A stretch of 60,431 bases of DNA, taken from assembly GCF_900099605.1 (NCBI RefSeq), contig NZ_FNDK01000021.1, forward strand, positions 1 through 60,431. The letters are read 5' to 3'. The stretch's first letter is position 1; each line of letters starts with the position of its first letter. Under the pieces are notes generated by a model. The model was given only the letters and a program-made list of their open reading frames with translations. It did not search any database and was not told the origin of the DNA. This document shows, piece after piece, positions 19,661 through 28,016 of the stretch. The stretch is from Alteribacillus persepolensis. GTDB taxonomy: Bacteria; Bacillota; Bacilli; Bacillales; Marinococcaceae. Position numbers and translations under genes: made by a program.

Positions 19661-19778
19661 TAGGTAAGTTTATTTTTACCTACACCAACCCTGTATTGAT
19701 CCTGAGATTTAATTAACCTATAAAATCAGCATTACATCTGGATCGAAACCTCCCCCCATTTGGTGGATAACATCCACC
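19661..19778. promoter_or_regulatory. Control region between SnoaL-like and alcohol dehydrogenase genes
   Basis: The 443-bp divergent region (19416-19858) contains TAGGTAA(8)TTACCTA at 19661-19682 and GGTGGAT(3)ATCCACC at 19762-19778, both with perfect 7-bp arms, and a CCCC/GGGG pair near 19580-19600. These are candidate operators. No regulator gene is adjacent. Confidence 0.4.
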
Positions 19779-19858
19779 CTAAATTAGTAATTTTCAGAAT
19801 TAAATGAAAATAATATGATTACATTATAAGCTATTATGAAAGGACGAGTGAAACAATT

Positions 19859-20911
19859 ATGAAAGCACTAGTGGTAACTGAATTAAAAAAAGATCTAGAA
19901 GTAATGAACATGCCTGACCCATCTTTGACTCCTGATGGGGTTGTTATCCAAGTAAAAGCTAATGGAATCTGTCGAAGTGACTGGCACTTATGGCAGGGAG
20001 ATTTCAGCTGGGTTGGCTTAGACTTAGAGTTACCTCACATACTAGGACATGAATTTTCAGGGGTGGTTGAAGAGGTAGGAAAAAATGTCACAAAGATTAA
20101 AAAGGGAGACCGTGTGGTTGTACCGCATGCCCACGGAGACGGGACGTGTGAATATTGTATCACTGGTCATGCCAACTTGTGTGAAAACCCTGCGGTTGTT
20201 GGCGTAACTTATCACGGTGGGTTTGGTGAATTTGTACACGTTCCACATGCCGATCAAAATGTTATTCGTTTACCAGATAATGTAGGCTATGAAGCAGCAG
20301 CTGGTTTAGGCTGCCGGTTTATGACGGCTTTTCACGGCATTGTCGACCAAGTGAATGTCAAACCTGGTGAATGGGTTGCAGTTCATGGCTGCGGCGGGGT
20401 TGGACTTTCTTCCATCCACGTTGCTACCGCTATGGGAGCTAATGTTATTGCAGTAGATATCAACGACGAACCTTTAGCACTTGCCAAAGAACACGGTGCA
20501 AAAGTAACAATCAATGGAAAAGAAAAAGATGCAGTTAATGAAATAAAAGAATTAACGAAGGGAGGGGCTCACGTAGCCATAGATGCTTTAGGTATCACAG
20601 CAACTTGCCAGAATGCGATTTACAGTCTAAGAAAAAGAGGGCGTTTATTGCAATTAGGTATGACATCGAATTCCGAAAAAGGAATGATTCCTTTACCAAT
20701 AGACTTAATAGTCACAACAGAACTTTCTGTAAATGGCTCTGCGAATATGCCTATATCACGCTTCCCAGATATGATGAGAATGGTTGAGGGCAACTTTTTG
20801 CAGCCAGAGAAACTGATTACAAGAACGGTTGGTTTAGAAGAAGCAGGTAAAGTACTAAAATCCATGAGTACTTTCCAAAGCCCGGGTGTCAGTGTTCTTA
20901 ATAGATGGTAA
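19859..20911 (+). CDS. Zinc-dependent alcohol dehydrogenase (MDR family)
   Basis: Oxidises an alcohol with NAD(P)+. Catalytic zinc ligands are in NGICRSDWH and LGHEFSGVVEEVG; the nucleotide loop is VHGCGGVGLSS. The structural zinc loop reads DGTCEYCITGHANLC: three of the usual four Cys are present and Asp occupies the first position. 350 residues is normal. It is divergent from the module A SnoaL-Rieske-amidohydrolase genes and has its own terminator. The substrate is unknown; a role in the same catabolism is inferred from position. Confidence 0.87.
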   Translation: MKALVVTELKKDLEVMNMPDPSLTPDGVVIQVKANGICRSDWHLWQGDFSWVGLDLELPHILGHEFSGVVEEVGKNVTKIKKGDRVVVPHAHGDGTCEYCITGHANLCENPAVVGVTYHGGFGEFVHVPHADQNVIRLPDNVGYEAAAGLGCRFMTAFHGIVDQVNVKPGEWVAVHGCGGVGLSSIHVATAMGANVIAVDINDEPLALAKEHGAKVTINGKEKDAVNEIKELTKGGAHVAIDALGITATCQNAIYSLRKRGRLLQLGMTSNSEKGMIPLPIDLIVTTELSVNGSANMPISRFPDMMRMVEGNFLQPEKLITRTVGLEEAGKVLKSMSTFQSPGVSVLNRW

Positions 20912-20928
20912 TAGTAATCACCATGCTC

Positions 20929-20958
20929 AGTTCTAGTCGATAGACTAGGACTTTTTTT
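20929..20958 (+). terminator. Terminator after alcohol dehydrogenase
   Basis: AGTTCTAGTC and GACTAGGACT form a 10-bp stem (one G-U type pair) with a GATA loop, followed by TTTTTT. Confidence 0.85.
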
Positions 20959-21242
20959 CGTCATTTAATAAAATAACTGTCGTGGTTTTAAACAATCGTT
21001 ATAAGAATTCTTTTTCTCCAAAAAAGCAAACAACTGCCTTCTCGAAATTCTCTTCACTAACTAAACTTTATCGTTATTATCGATTTTGAAATTCAATTCG
21101 GTGCCTAATAGTTTGTGTAAGTTCCTTGATACAAAAAAGAGGTAGGACACCCTCAAAATTAACGAGCAAACCAACTCGAGAGGAGATTCTCTACCTGTGT
21201 TCACTAGTATAGGATAAAATAACCTAAAAAATTAATTGGATG

Positions 21243-22130
21243 AAAGGGTCCGTCATTTCGTAAAAAAGAAACTAAAAACCATCATGAAAGAAGAACACGA
21301 AAGTTTCTTTGAAAACGAATACCTAGAACCGAAAAACCAAAAAACGGGATCTATATGCGTCAATTGGATATGAAATATGACCGTATAGAGAATCTTCAAG
21401 TCCCTCGTGATCAGTATATACCTTTCATACAGAAATATTCTCTCCTTATCAGCGTCGCGAACAATGGCTCGGAGCAACTACGTCATGATGTATCAGAAGG
21501 GCATGAGCACGTGTGAAATGAGTCATTTTTTGAACGCACCTTGGACCATTCGTATTCCATTTCCACTATCAGCCACATCACCAATATCGTTATAGAAGAC
21601 GTAGAAGCCTGACAGAATCCCCCCTTCAAAAGCGTGGCTTGGAAGAAGTCCTTTTAGGCGTGTTTGATGGACTTGCCGGTTTAGAAGAAGCCATGAAAAC
21701 CGTGTACCCAAAGGCTATTGTGCAGCGTTGTATCGTGCATAAAATGCGCAACGCTTTGAACCCCATCCCAAAGAAAAGCCAATGCCCATAATTGAAGAAC
21801 TCAAGCCGATTTACCAAGCAAATTCTTTGGATAAAGCTGAAGAACGCTTAAAAGACTTCCGCGCTCAATGGCAAAAGAAAACACCCGAAGATTGTGAAAG
21901 GCTGCAAGGAAAACTTCTCCGTCCTGACTACCATCTTAAATTATCCGTTCGCCCCATAATTTATACGACCAACACGACCGAGCGCGCAATGAAGGAGGTT
22001 AAGAACGCACAAAGAGTATGAACAGGTTCCCCGCCGAACAGGCAAACCGTGTACCTGTAGGGCCCTCCATGGAATTCAGTACGGTCGTCCCAGCCTAAAA
22101 ATATTTACGAACCAATATGGGGAAGGGCAA
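21243..22130 (+). pseudogene. IS256-family transposase remnant
   Basis: Pieces of a Mutator/IS256 transposase appear in shifting plus-strand frames: QLDMKYDRIENLQVPRDQ near 21360, MYQKGMSTCEMSHF near 21490, ITNIVIEDVEA near 21580, then LLGVFDGLAGLEEAMKTVYP and IVQRCIVHKMRNAL near 21650-21760, and IIYTTNTTERAMKEVK near 21960-22010. At least four frameshifts or stops break it. The segment carrying the first catalytic Asp (between EDVEA and LLGVFDG) is deleted, while the second Asp (VFDG) and the Glu (TTERAMKE) remain. It cannot be active. Confidence 0.85.
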
Positions 22131-22386
22131 AACAAAGAACAACCTCCCCTTTAAGAAAACTCAACAAGTTATTCTTAAGATACTCTAAAAACATTACACA
22201 AACTTATTAACGGTACTAACATCCCTTCTTCTCTAATAATAGGAAACAATAAAAAATGCATTTTTTATACTATAGGCTTACTATTTAATACTTATATTGC
22301 ATAACAACCATGAAGTAAATCACTGGTATTAACACATCCCCTGATTATTAACAATGGCACTTTTGGAAGATTCGTCACTATTTTGT
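22131..22386. other. Possible right end of the IS256 remnant
   Basis: The ATTACACAAACTTATT block at 22192-22207 resembles IS256-family right ends, and AAAAGAGGTAGGACACCCTC at 21136-21155 could be the left end. Neither the inverted repeat nor a target duplication could be confirmed. Confidence 0.35.
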
Positions 22387-23454
22387 TTATTGCCCAGTTT
22401 TTTGAGCGCTTCCTTTTTTAATATACGGTAATACTTCCTCAGCAAAGCGTTTCATTTGTTTCATCACTTTGTTGTGCTCCATGCCCCCCATTCTGAACCA
22501 ACAAGATAAATTAGTAATACCCGCTTCTTCAACTGCCGCTAACCGGTCAATAGCATTTTTATTATTATCCAATAATACGATTCCTGCTTTATCTAATTCA
22601 GCTATATCCATCGAGCTATTGAACGTTTTCGCTACTTCTGCAAATTGTTCATAAGATTTTGGCACTGGTTGTCCGTCTGCTCCTGGAATCAAACTTAGAA
22701 CTCTATTAAAGTAAACTTGCATTTCTTTTTCAACATTCCTTACCGCTTCATCAGGATCGTCTGCGATGTGCATTTGTAAGTTTAACAGAATATCTGGTGT
22801 AATTCCTTTTTGTATTAATCGTTCTCTAGTTTGCTTCGTATATCTCATAACTTCATCTAAAACCATAAGAGTTGGGGTTACCATAAATTCGCGGGCACCT
22901 TTTTCAACCATGTAATCAAACGATTCTGCACTTATAGCTGCGTAATAAAATGGTATTCTTTCTTGAATCGGTTTCGGTGTTAGTACAATATCTTCTACTT
23001 GGTAGTGTCTGCCGTAATAACTAAACGATTCATTACTGCTCCACAATCCTTGAATGATTTCAACCGCTTCCCAATACTTTTCTCGGGAATTTTCCATCGA
23101 TATACCTAATCCTTTTGCTTCTTTTGGCTGATATCCTCGTCCTGATCCAAATTTTAAACGTCCTTCACTTAAAATATCTACCATTGCATAATCTTCAGCA
23201 ATTCGCACCGGATTATTAAAGTTTAATATACTGACAGCAATACCTATATCGATTTTCTTAGTTAGTTGTGCAATAGCCGAAGCTGCAACCGCGGGTGAAG
23301 GCATACTACCATATTCGTTGAAATGATGTTCCGCTAACCAGACGCTTTCAAATCCTAACTCTTCTCCATATTGAATTTGCTCTAACATTTCGCGATATGC
23401 ACGATCATGTTTCCCATCATGACACTCATTGACATAAAACATTCCTATTTTCAT
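22387..23454 (-). CDS. LLM-class flavin-dependent monooxygenase 1 (luciferase-like)
   Basis: An FMN-dependent oxygenase of the bacterial luciferase superfamily. MKIGMFYVNEC starts the TIM barrel; LGFESVWLAEHHFNEYG, NPVRIAEDYAMVDILSEGRLKFGSGRGYQP and the IQERIPFYYAAIS segment are superfamily marks. Such enzymes bind FMNH2 made by a separate reductase. The ATG at 23454 is chosen because it aligns with the paralogue at 37550; a GTG two codons earlier is also possible. An operator-like site at 23576-23593 lies ~120 bp upstream. Substrate unknown. Confidence 0.88.
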   Translation of the reverse strand: MKIGMFYVNECHDGKHDRAYREMLEQIQYGEELGFESVWLAEHHFNEYGSMPSPAVAASAIAQLTKKIDIGIAVSILNFNNPVRIAEDYAMVDILSEGRLKFGSGRGYQPKEAKGLGISMENSREKYWEAVEIIQGLWSSNESFSYYGRHYQVEDIVLTPKPIQERIPFYYAAISAESFDYMVEKGAREFMVTPTLMVLDEVMRYTKQTRERLIQKGITPDILLNLQMHIADDPDEAVRNVEKEMQVYFNRVLSLIPGADGQPVPKSYEQFAEVAKTFNSSMDIAELDKAGIVLLDNNKNAIDRLAAVEEAGITNLSCWFRMGGMEHNKVMKQMKRFAEEVLPYIKKGSAQKTGQ

Positions 23455-23575
23455 TTTCACAACATCCCCTTTTTATATATCCAGCTTTTATATAAACCAC
23501 TGAAATTGTAAGGAAAGATTATTTATTCCAAAAGGTTGCCTTCACCAATACAAAAGGTTTACCATAAAACTAATT

Positions 23576-23593
23576 AAAACAAACATTTGTTTT
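23576..23593. promoter_or_regulatory. TetR-type operator upstream of monooxygenase 1
   Basis: AAAACAAACATTTGTTTT has perfect 8-bp outer arms and matches the sites at 31822, 40176 and 41073 in arm sequence and 18-bp length. On the minus strand a plausible -10 (TATTTA) lies just before it. Confidence 0.55.
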
Positions 23594-23735
23594 ATTAAAT
23601 AAGAAAATACCCCATACTTTGTTAAAAAATGTTTTAACTACATCAAATTGTTTTAATAACTGAATCTTTTTCGTCATTCAACTGTTTTGGTTAAAATCCA
23701 AACCATTTTATAAAGGGTAGGAAAGTTGATTTCTA

Positions 23736-23841
23736 CCGCAGGCGGACGCTTTCCGTCGGCATAACTTGTCCCTTCTCGTCCGTCTTTCTACTTACGGGGT
23801 CTCAGGACTCATGTTTTTCCCGCTGGAGTCACTACCTTCCG
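23736..23841. repeat. Bacillaceae-type dispersed intergenic repeat (degenerate copy)
   Basis: GCAGGCGGACGCTTTCCG, GGGGTCTCAGGACTC and TTTTTCCCGCTGGAGTC follow one another as in a ~110-bp repeat I recall as common between Bacillaceae genes. Only one copy is seen here. Function unknown. The rest of 23594-24020 has no gene. Confidence 0.55.
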
Positions 23842-23961
23842 TTAAAATTAATAGATTCTCGTAATTATTTGCGGATAATTTTGAGTTATTTCATGTAGTT
23901 GTTCGTTTTAATTCTCTAATGAAACACTGATGAAATTGACTCAGCTTATTAAAATAAAGTA

Positions 23962-24002
23962 TAAAAGGTCGCGCATCCAAATGAAATATTTGCACGACCT
24001 TC
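23962..24002 (-). terminator. Terminator after aldehyde dehydrogenase
   Basis: On the minus strand AAGGTCGTGC pairs with GCGCGACCTT (one mismatch), followed by TTATACTTTATT. Confidence 0.65.
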
Positions 24003-24020
24003 GTGTCTTTATTTATTCTG

Positions 24021-25514
24021 TTAGTCTAGATTCACCCAAACATTTTTTATTTCAGTGTACATATCAATAGCAGCTGATCCGTTTTCTCTTCCAATACCAC
24101 TCTGTTTATACCCGCCAAAAGGAGAAGTAGCATCAATAACATTGTACGTATTCACCCATACATTTCCTGTTCTCATAGCATGCGCGACTCGATGTGCTTT
24201 TCTAACATCTGTCGTGCAAACTCCTCCGCCTAACCCATATTGAGTTTGATTTGCAAGATCAACAACCTCGTCAACGGTTTCAAACGGAAGGGCGCCTACC
24301 ACAGGACCGAATATTTCTTCTTGGGCGACACACATATCATTATTGACATTAGCAAGAACGGTAGGTTTTACAAAATATCCTGCAGATAGTTCTTTTTCGT
24401 CACCGCTTCCTCCTTCTAGCACTTCACTTCCTTCTTGTTTCGCTAGATCCCGGTATCGATTCACCCGTTCGAGCTGATCTTTTGAAACGAGCGGACCTAA
24501 TACACTTTCAGGATTAAAACCATTTCCTACCCGGTAATTTTTAGAATACTCTACTAAATCACTTACAAAACGATCGTATATTTTTTTTTCTACAAACAAG
24601 CGTGAACCTGCACAGCATACTTGGCCTGAATTCCAGAAAATCGCATTTGCTGCGTTGGCAATAGCTTGATCATAATCGGCATCCGCAAATATAATATTTG
24701 CGGACTTTCCGCCAAGTTCAAGGGATACTTTTTTAACATTTACTGCTGAAGACCTCATCACCTGTTTTCCTACTTCAGTGGAGCCGGTGAATGCTATCTT
24801 ATCCACTCCAAGGTGTTCGGTTAAAGCAGCACCTGCAATCGTACCAAAGCCAGAAATAATATTAATAACGCCATCTGGAAATCCAGCTTCTTGAATCAGC
24901 TCTGCCAGCCTTACTCCACTTAAAGGCGTCTGTTCTGCCGTTTTTAATACGACTGTATTCCCGCAGGCGACAGGAGCTGCTATTTTCATAACGGCATTAA
25001 CAATTGGCGAGTTCCAAGGAATGATCTGACCGCAGACACCAATAGGTTCCCTTCTAGTATAATTAAACAATTCTCCCGGGATATTATTAGGCACCGTGTC
25101 CCCTTTTATAATAGAAGGCCAGCCCGCATAGTAACGCAAGTGACCCACTGACGCCATCACAAAGTTTTTTGCACCTTCTAATGGAATTCCATTATCTAGC
25201 GTTTCCATTTGTGTCAGCTCTTCTATATTTTCTTCTATTAAATCGGCAAGTTTATGCAGAAGTCTTGAACGTTCAGCTGGCTTTGTTTTAGGCCATGGTC
25301 CACCGTCAAATGCTTTCCTCGCTGCCTGCACAGCAAGATCAACATCTTCTTTTCCAGCTTCAGGTACCGAAGTAATAGCTTCGCCGGTTGCCGGGTTGTA
25401 TGTTGTAAATCTTTTACCTGAAAGAGCATCGACGAACTTTCCATCAATGAACATTTGCTTAGGTGTCGCGGTAAACTCTGCCACCTTTGAATTCAAAGCA
25501 GTCATTGTCGCCAT
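24021..25514 (-). CDS. NAD(P)-dependent aldehyde dehydrogenase
   Basis: Oxidises an aldehyde to the acid. Cofactor and catalytic motifs are complete: IIPWNSPIVNAVMKIAAPV, FTGSTEVGKQVM, the general-base Glu in VSLELGGKSAN (~266) and the nucleophile Cys in NSGQVCCAGSRLF (~300). The C-terminus has SPFGGYKQSGIGRENG. 497 residues is the ALDH1/2-like length. GGAGGG lies 7 bases before the ATG. It has its own terminator and an upstream inverted repeat (25555-25582), so it is probably a single-gene unit between LLM monooxygenase 1 and the LuxR-type regulator. Confidence 0.92.
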   Translation of the reverse strand: MATMTALNSKVAEFTATPKQMFIDGKFVDALSGKRFTTYNPATGEAITSVPEAGKEDVDLAVQAARKAFDGGPWPKTKPAERSRLLHKLADLIEENIEELTQMETLDNGIPLEGAKNFVMASVGHLRYYAGWPSIIKGDTVPNNIPGELFNYTRREPIGVCGQIIPWNSPIVNAVMKIAAPVACGNTVVLKTAEQTPLSGVRLAELIQEAGFPDGVINIISGFGTIAGAALTEHLGVDKIAFTGSTEVGKQVMRSSAVNVKKVSLELGGKSANIIFADADYDQAIANAANAIFWNSGQVCCAGSRLFVEKKIYDRFVSDLVEYSKNYRVGNGFNPESVLGPLVSKDQLERVNRYRDLAKQEGSEVLEGGSGDEKELSAGYFVKPTVLANVNNDMCVAQEEIFGPVVGALPFETVDEVVDLANQTQYGLGGGVCTTDVRKAHRVAHAMRTGNVWVNTYNVIDATSPFGGYKQSGIGRENGSAAIDMYTEIKNVWVNLD

Positions 25515-25554
25515 ATTAATACCCTCCGTTTATCATAAAATTTTTTATAACATT

Positions 25555-25582
25555 CCATAATAAATGCATCTATCTATTATGG
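25555..25582. promoter_or_regulatory. Inverted repeat upstream of aldehyde dehydrogenase
   Basis: CCATAATA (25555-25562) and TATTATGG (25575-25582) form perfect 8-bp arms separated by 12 bases, 41 bp before the ALDH start. Candidate operator for the LuxR-type regulator encoded at 25829 or for another factor. Confidence 0.45.
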
Positions 25583-25769
25583 GAACGGAACACTTTGATA
25601 ACGTGATACCTAAAAAAATCTCCAAGGGAAATACAGTTATTCGTTATACTCGTCATCCTTCACCAATTGATACTTCCATCTTATAATTTTCTATTTAATA
25701 TGAATATTCCCAATATTATATGGGATTCTTCCCTCAAAAAGAGGTGGTATGTACTGCTGATTCCCAAAG

Positions 25770-25815
25770 AAAGACACCTTCCTTTCATTATTAAAATGAA
25801 AGATTAGGTGTCTTT
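25770..25815. terminator. Bidirectional terminator after LuxR-type gene
   Basis: AAAGACACCTT and CTTTCAT arms at 25770-25787 mirror ATGAAAG and AGGTGTCTTT at 25796-25815, with T-rich ends on both strands. Confidence 0.8.
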
Positions 25816-25828
25816 ACTAATATTTCAT

Positions 25829-26524
25829 TTATGAAATTAAACCTCTTCTTAGTAATTCGGCTACCGCTTCGACACGATTATTAACTTCTAATTTTTTAAT
25901 AACAGATTTAATATAATCTTTTACAGTAAATTCACTTATGCCCATAGAAACGGACATTTCTTTTATACTTTCTCCCCAGGAAATTCTTTGAATGACTTCG
26001 GTTTCCCTTTTGCTCAAACAGCTGATAGATTGTCCTTCTATATTGCTCTCTATCACTTTGCCCACTAGTTTGCCATAGAGAGTTGTAGTAGAAAGAAGTT
26101 CTTCGGTGCAAACAAAGTTCTTGTTACATTCACGAGCTACAAAGTAACCTATAACATTCATATTAGAATTAATCGGTACGATGAGATGTTCATTTTTTTC
26201 ATTCGGATTCGTGTAGGCGCAACCATACTTTTCAAAAAATTCACACTGTGATATAAAAATTGACTTTCTTTTTTTTATCGCATTATAAATGGGGGGGAGA
26301 TTTCTAATATCATCTCTCATATGGCCTATATAAAAAACCCCGTCTTTATTAACTTTAACAATTCCTTCGACCACATATCCAAGAGGAGAGTATCTAAAGA
26401 GATGCACTTCATTAAACGGAAATAAATCTATCATACCTTTTGTTATGCGTATGATTTTCTCATTATGATCCAATGATTTGTCTAGAAAGCCCACGTAATC
26501 ATGAATAGTTGCTTCCTCAACCAT
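25829..26524 (-). CDS. LuxR-family regulator with GAF-like domain
   Basis: 231 residues. Residues ~15-160 look like a ligand-sensing GAF-type domain (NEVHLFRYSPLGYVVEG, HLIVPINSNMNVIGYFV) and ~165-231 form a LuxR helix-turn-helix (LSKRETEVIQRISWGESIKE, then EFTVKDYIKSVIKKLEV). AAAGGAG precedes the ATG. It follows the module B transporter gene by 98 bases on the same strand and is closed by a strong terminator, so it could be the last gene of the thiolase-ligase-transporter operon and a local activator. Confidence 0.85.
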   Translation of the reverse strand: MVEEATIHDYVGFLDKSLDHNEKIIRITKGMIDLFPFNEVHLFRYSPLGYVVEGIVKVNKDGVFYIGHMRDDIRNLPPIYNAIKKRKSIFISQCEFFEKYGCAYTNPNEKNEHLIVPINSNMNVIGYFVARECNKNFVCTEELLSTTTLYGKLVGKVIESNIEGQSISCLSKRETEVIQRISWGESIKEMSVSMGISEFTVKDYIKSVIKKLEVNNRVEAVAELLRRGLIS

Positions 26525-26622
26525 TCGAATTCTCCTTTCTTTTTAAATGACAGGCACAATAGAACCTATCACCAAAATTATATCGAAAGTGCTTTCTAAA
26601 ACTGAAGGCAACTGAACATTTT

Positions 26623-27978
26623 CTATTTTGCTGTTTCAACTAACTTTTGACCACTCTCTGTATTGTGATTGTTAATATTAAAATCACTATATTTATCTTG
26701 AATAATGGTAATTCCTATCGCTGCTATAACACCAGGAATTGCAAAAGCGATAAAATTCATTGGAACAGGCAAACTTAAATCTAGCAGTATTCCGCCAAAT
26801 GCTGGACCAAAAATGGCCCCAAAACGCCCCATGCCAAGTGCCCAGCCAACTCCAGTCGTTCTAATGTGAGTAGGATAAAATTTAGTTGCATATGCATTAT
26901 TTACACACTGAGCCCCTGTAGAGCACGCTCCTGCTATAGCTACTAATAGATACAATGTAACAGCAAGCGGTTTAAATCCGATTAACGACAAACAAATGGC
27001 ACCAAGTATAAACATTACGAAGAGAATTTTTTTAGATCCCATGCGATCGGCTAACCAGCCTCCTCCTATTTGGCCAACCATAGCTCCAAAATTTAAAGCA
27101 AATAAGAATGCTAAACTGGATTGTAATGGAAAGCCAGCTGATACCATGAGTTGAGGAAGCCATGTTCCCAACCCATATACCATAACTAAAGCCATAAAGG
27201 TCACAATCCAAAACATTAGAGTGGACAACCCACGTTTCTCTGTAAAAATCTTGGTAACAGGCATACCTGCTTTTGGTAAATCTACCTCAAATATATCGTC
27301 TTGTTTGGATACGTAATTTCGGTTTAATTTTTCTAAAACTGGTTTGACTTTTTCGTAATCTCCTTTTGCCACATGAAAAGACACCGACTCCGGCAGTGAT
27401 TTTATTAAAAATGGCACTGCAAGTAAAGGAAGAGCGCCTAAATAGAACATCCATTCCCAGCCTAAGTTGGGAATAACAGGTATTCCCAGGAGAGAAACAG
27501 CAATACCTCCAACAGCAAATCCTGATGACATTACTCCAACAAGCATACTTCGTAAAGATCGCGGTGAATATTCAGAAGCAAGTGATACTACAATTGGCAT
27601 AATGCCTCCTAATCCTATCCCTCCTAAAAACCGGTAAACAGCAAATTCTATTGGCCCTTGAGAAAAACCAGTTAGAAGAGTCATAAAATTAAAAAGAACA
27701 AAACAGGAAATAATCACTTTTTTTCTTCCAAATATATCTGCTAAGATTCCACATGTCAGAGCCCCTACTAGTGCCCCAATTAACGCCACACTTCCTATAA
27801 AACCTGCTGTGCTCGATGTCAATGACCAAGATTCAGTTAAACTTGGTATAACGGAACCGTATACTACCAGGTCATAACCATCACATAAAAGAACAAACCC
27901 ACACCACAGTAGAATTTTTAAGTGGAAAGCATTGAACTTGCTTTCGTCTACTATCTGCGCTGCGTTAATTTGCCGCAT
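26623..27978 (-). CDS. MFS transporter, aromatic acid:H+ symporter type (module B)
   Basis: A 12-helix importer closely similar to the module A transporter throughout (same DxxxVxGSVIPSLTE block, GILADIFGRKKVI loop, GLGTWLPQLMVSAGFPLQSSL, and WEWMFYLGALPLLAVPFLIK). The DGYDLVVYGS signature marks the AAHS family. 451 residues; AGGAAGG lies 8 bases before the ATG. It follows the acyl-CoA ligase gene by 38 bases, so importer and activating enzyme are expressed together. The specific acid is unknown. Confidence 0.85.
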   Translation of the reverse strand: MRQINAAQIVDESKFNAFHLKILLWCGFVLLCDGYDLVVYGSVIPSLTESWSLTSSTAGFIGSVALIGALVGALTCGILADIFGRKKVIISCFVLFNFMTLLTGFSQGPIEFAVYRFLGGIGLGGIMPIVVSLASEYSPRSLRSMLVGVMSSGFAVGGIAVSLLGIPVIPNLGWEWMFYLGALPLLAVPFLIKSLPESVSFHVAKGDYEKVKPVLEKLNRNYVSKQDDIFEVDLPKAGMPVTKIFTEKRGLSTLMFWIVTFMALVMVYGLGTWLPQLMVSAGFPLQSSLAFLFALNFGAMVGQIGGGWLADRMGSKKILFVMFILGAICLSLIGFKPLAVTLYLLVAIAGACSTGAQCVNNAYATKFYPTHIRTTGVGWALGMGRFGAIFGPAFGGILLDLSLPVPMNFIAFAIPGVIAAIGITIIQDKYSDFNINNHNTESGQKLVETAK

Positions 27979-28016
27979 GCTATCTTCCTTCCTAAATAGC
28001 GTAATGTTCCGGATTG

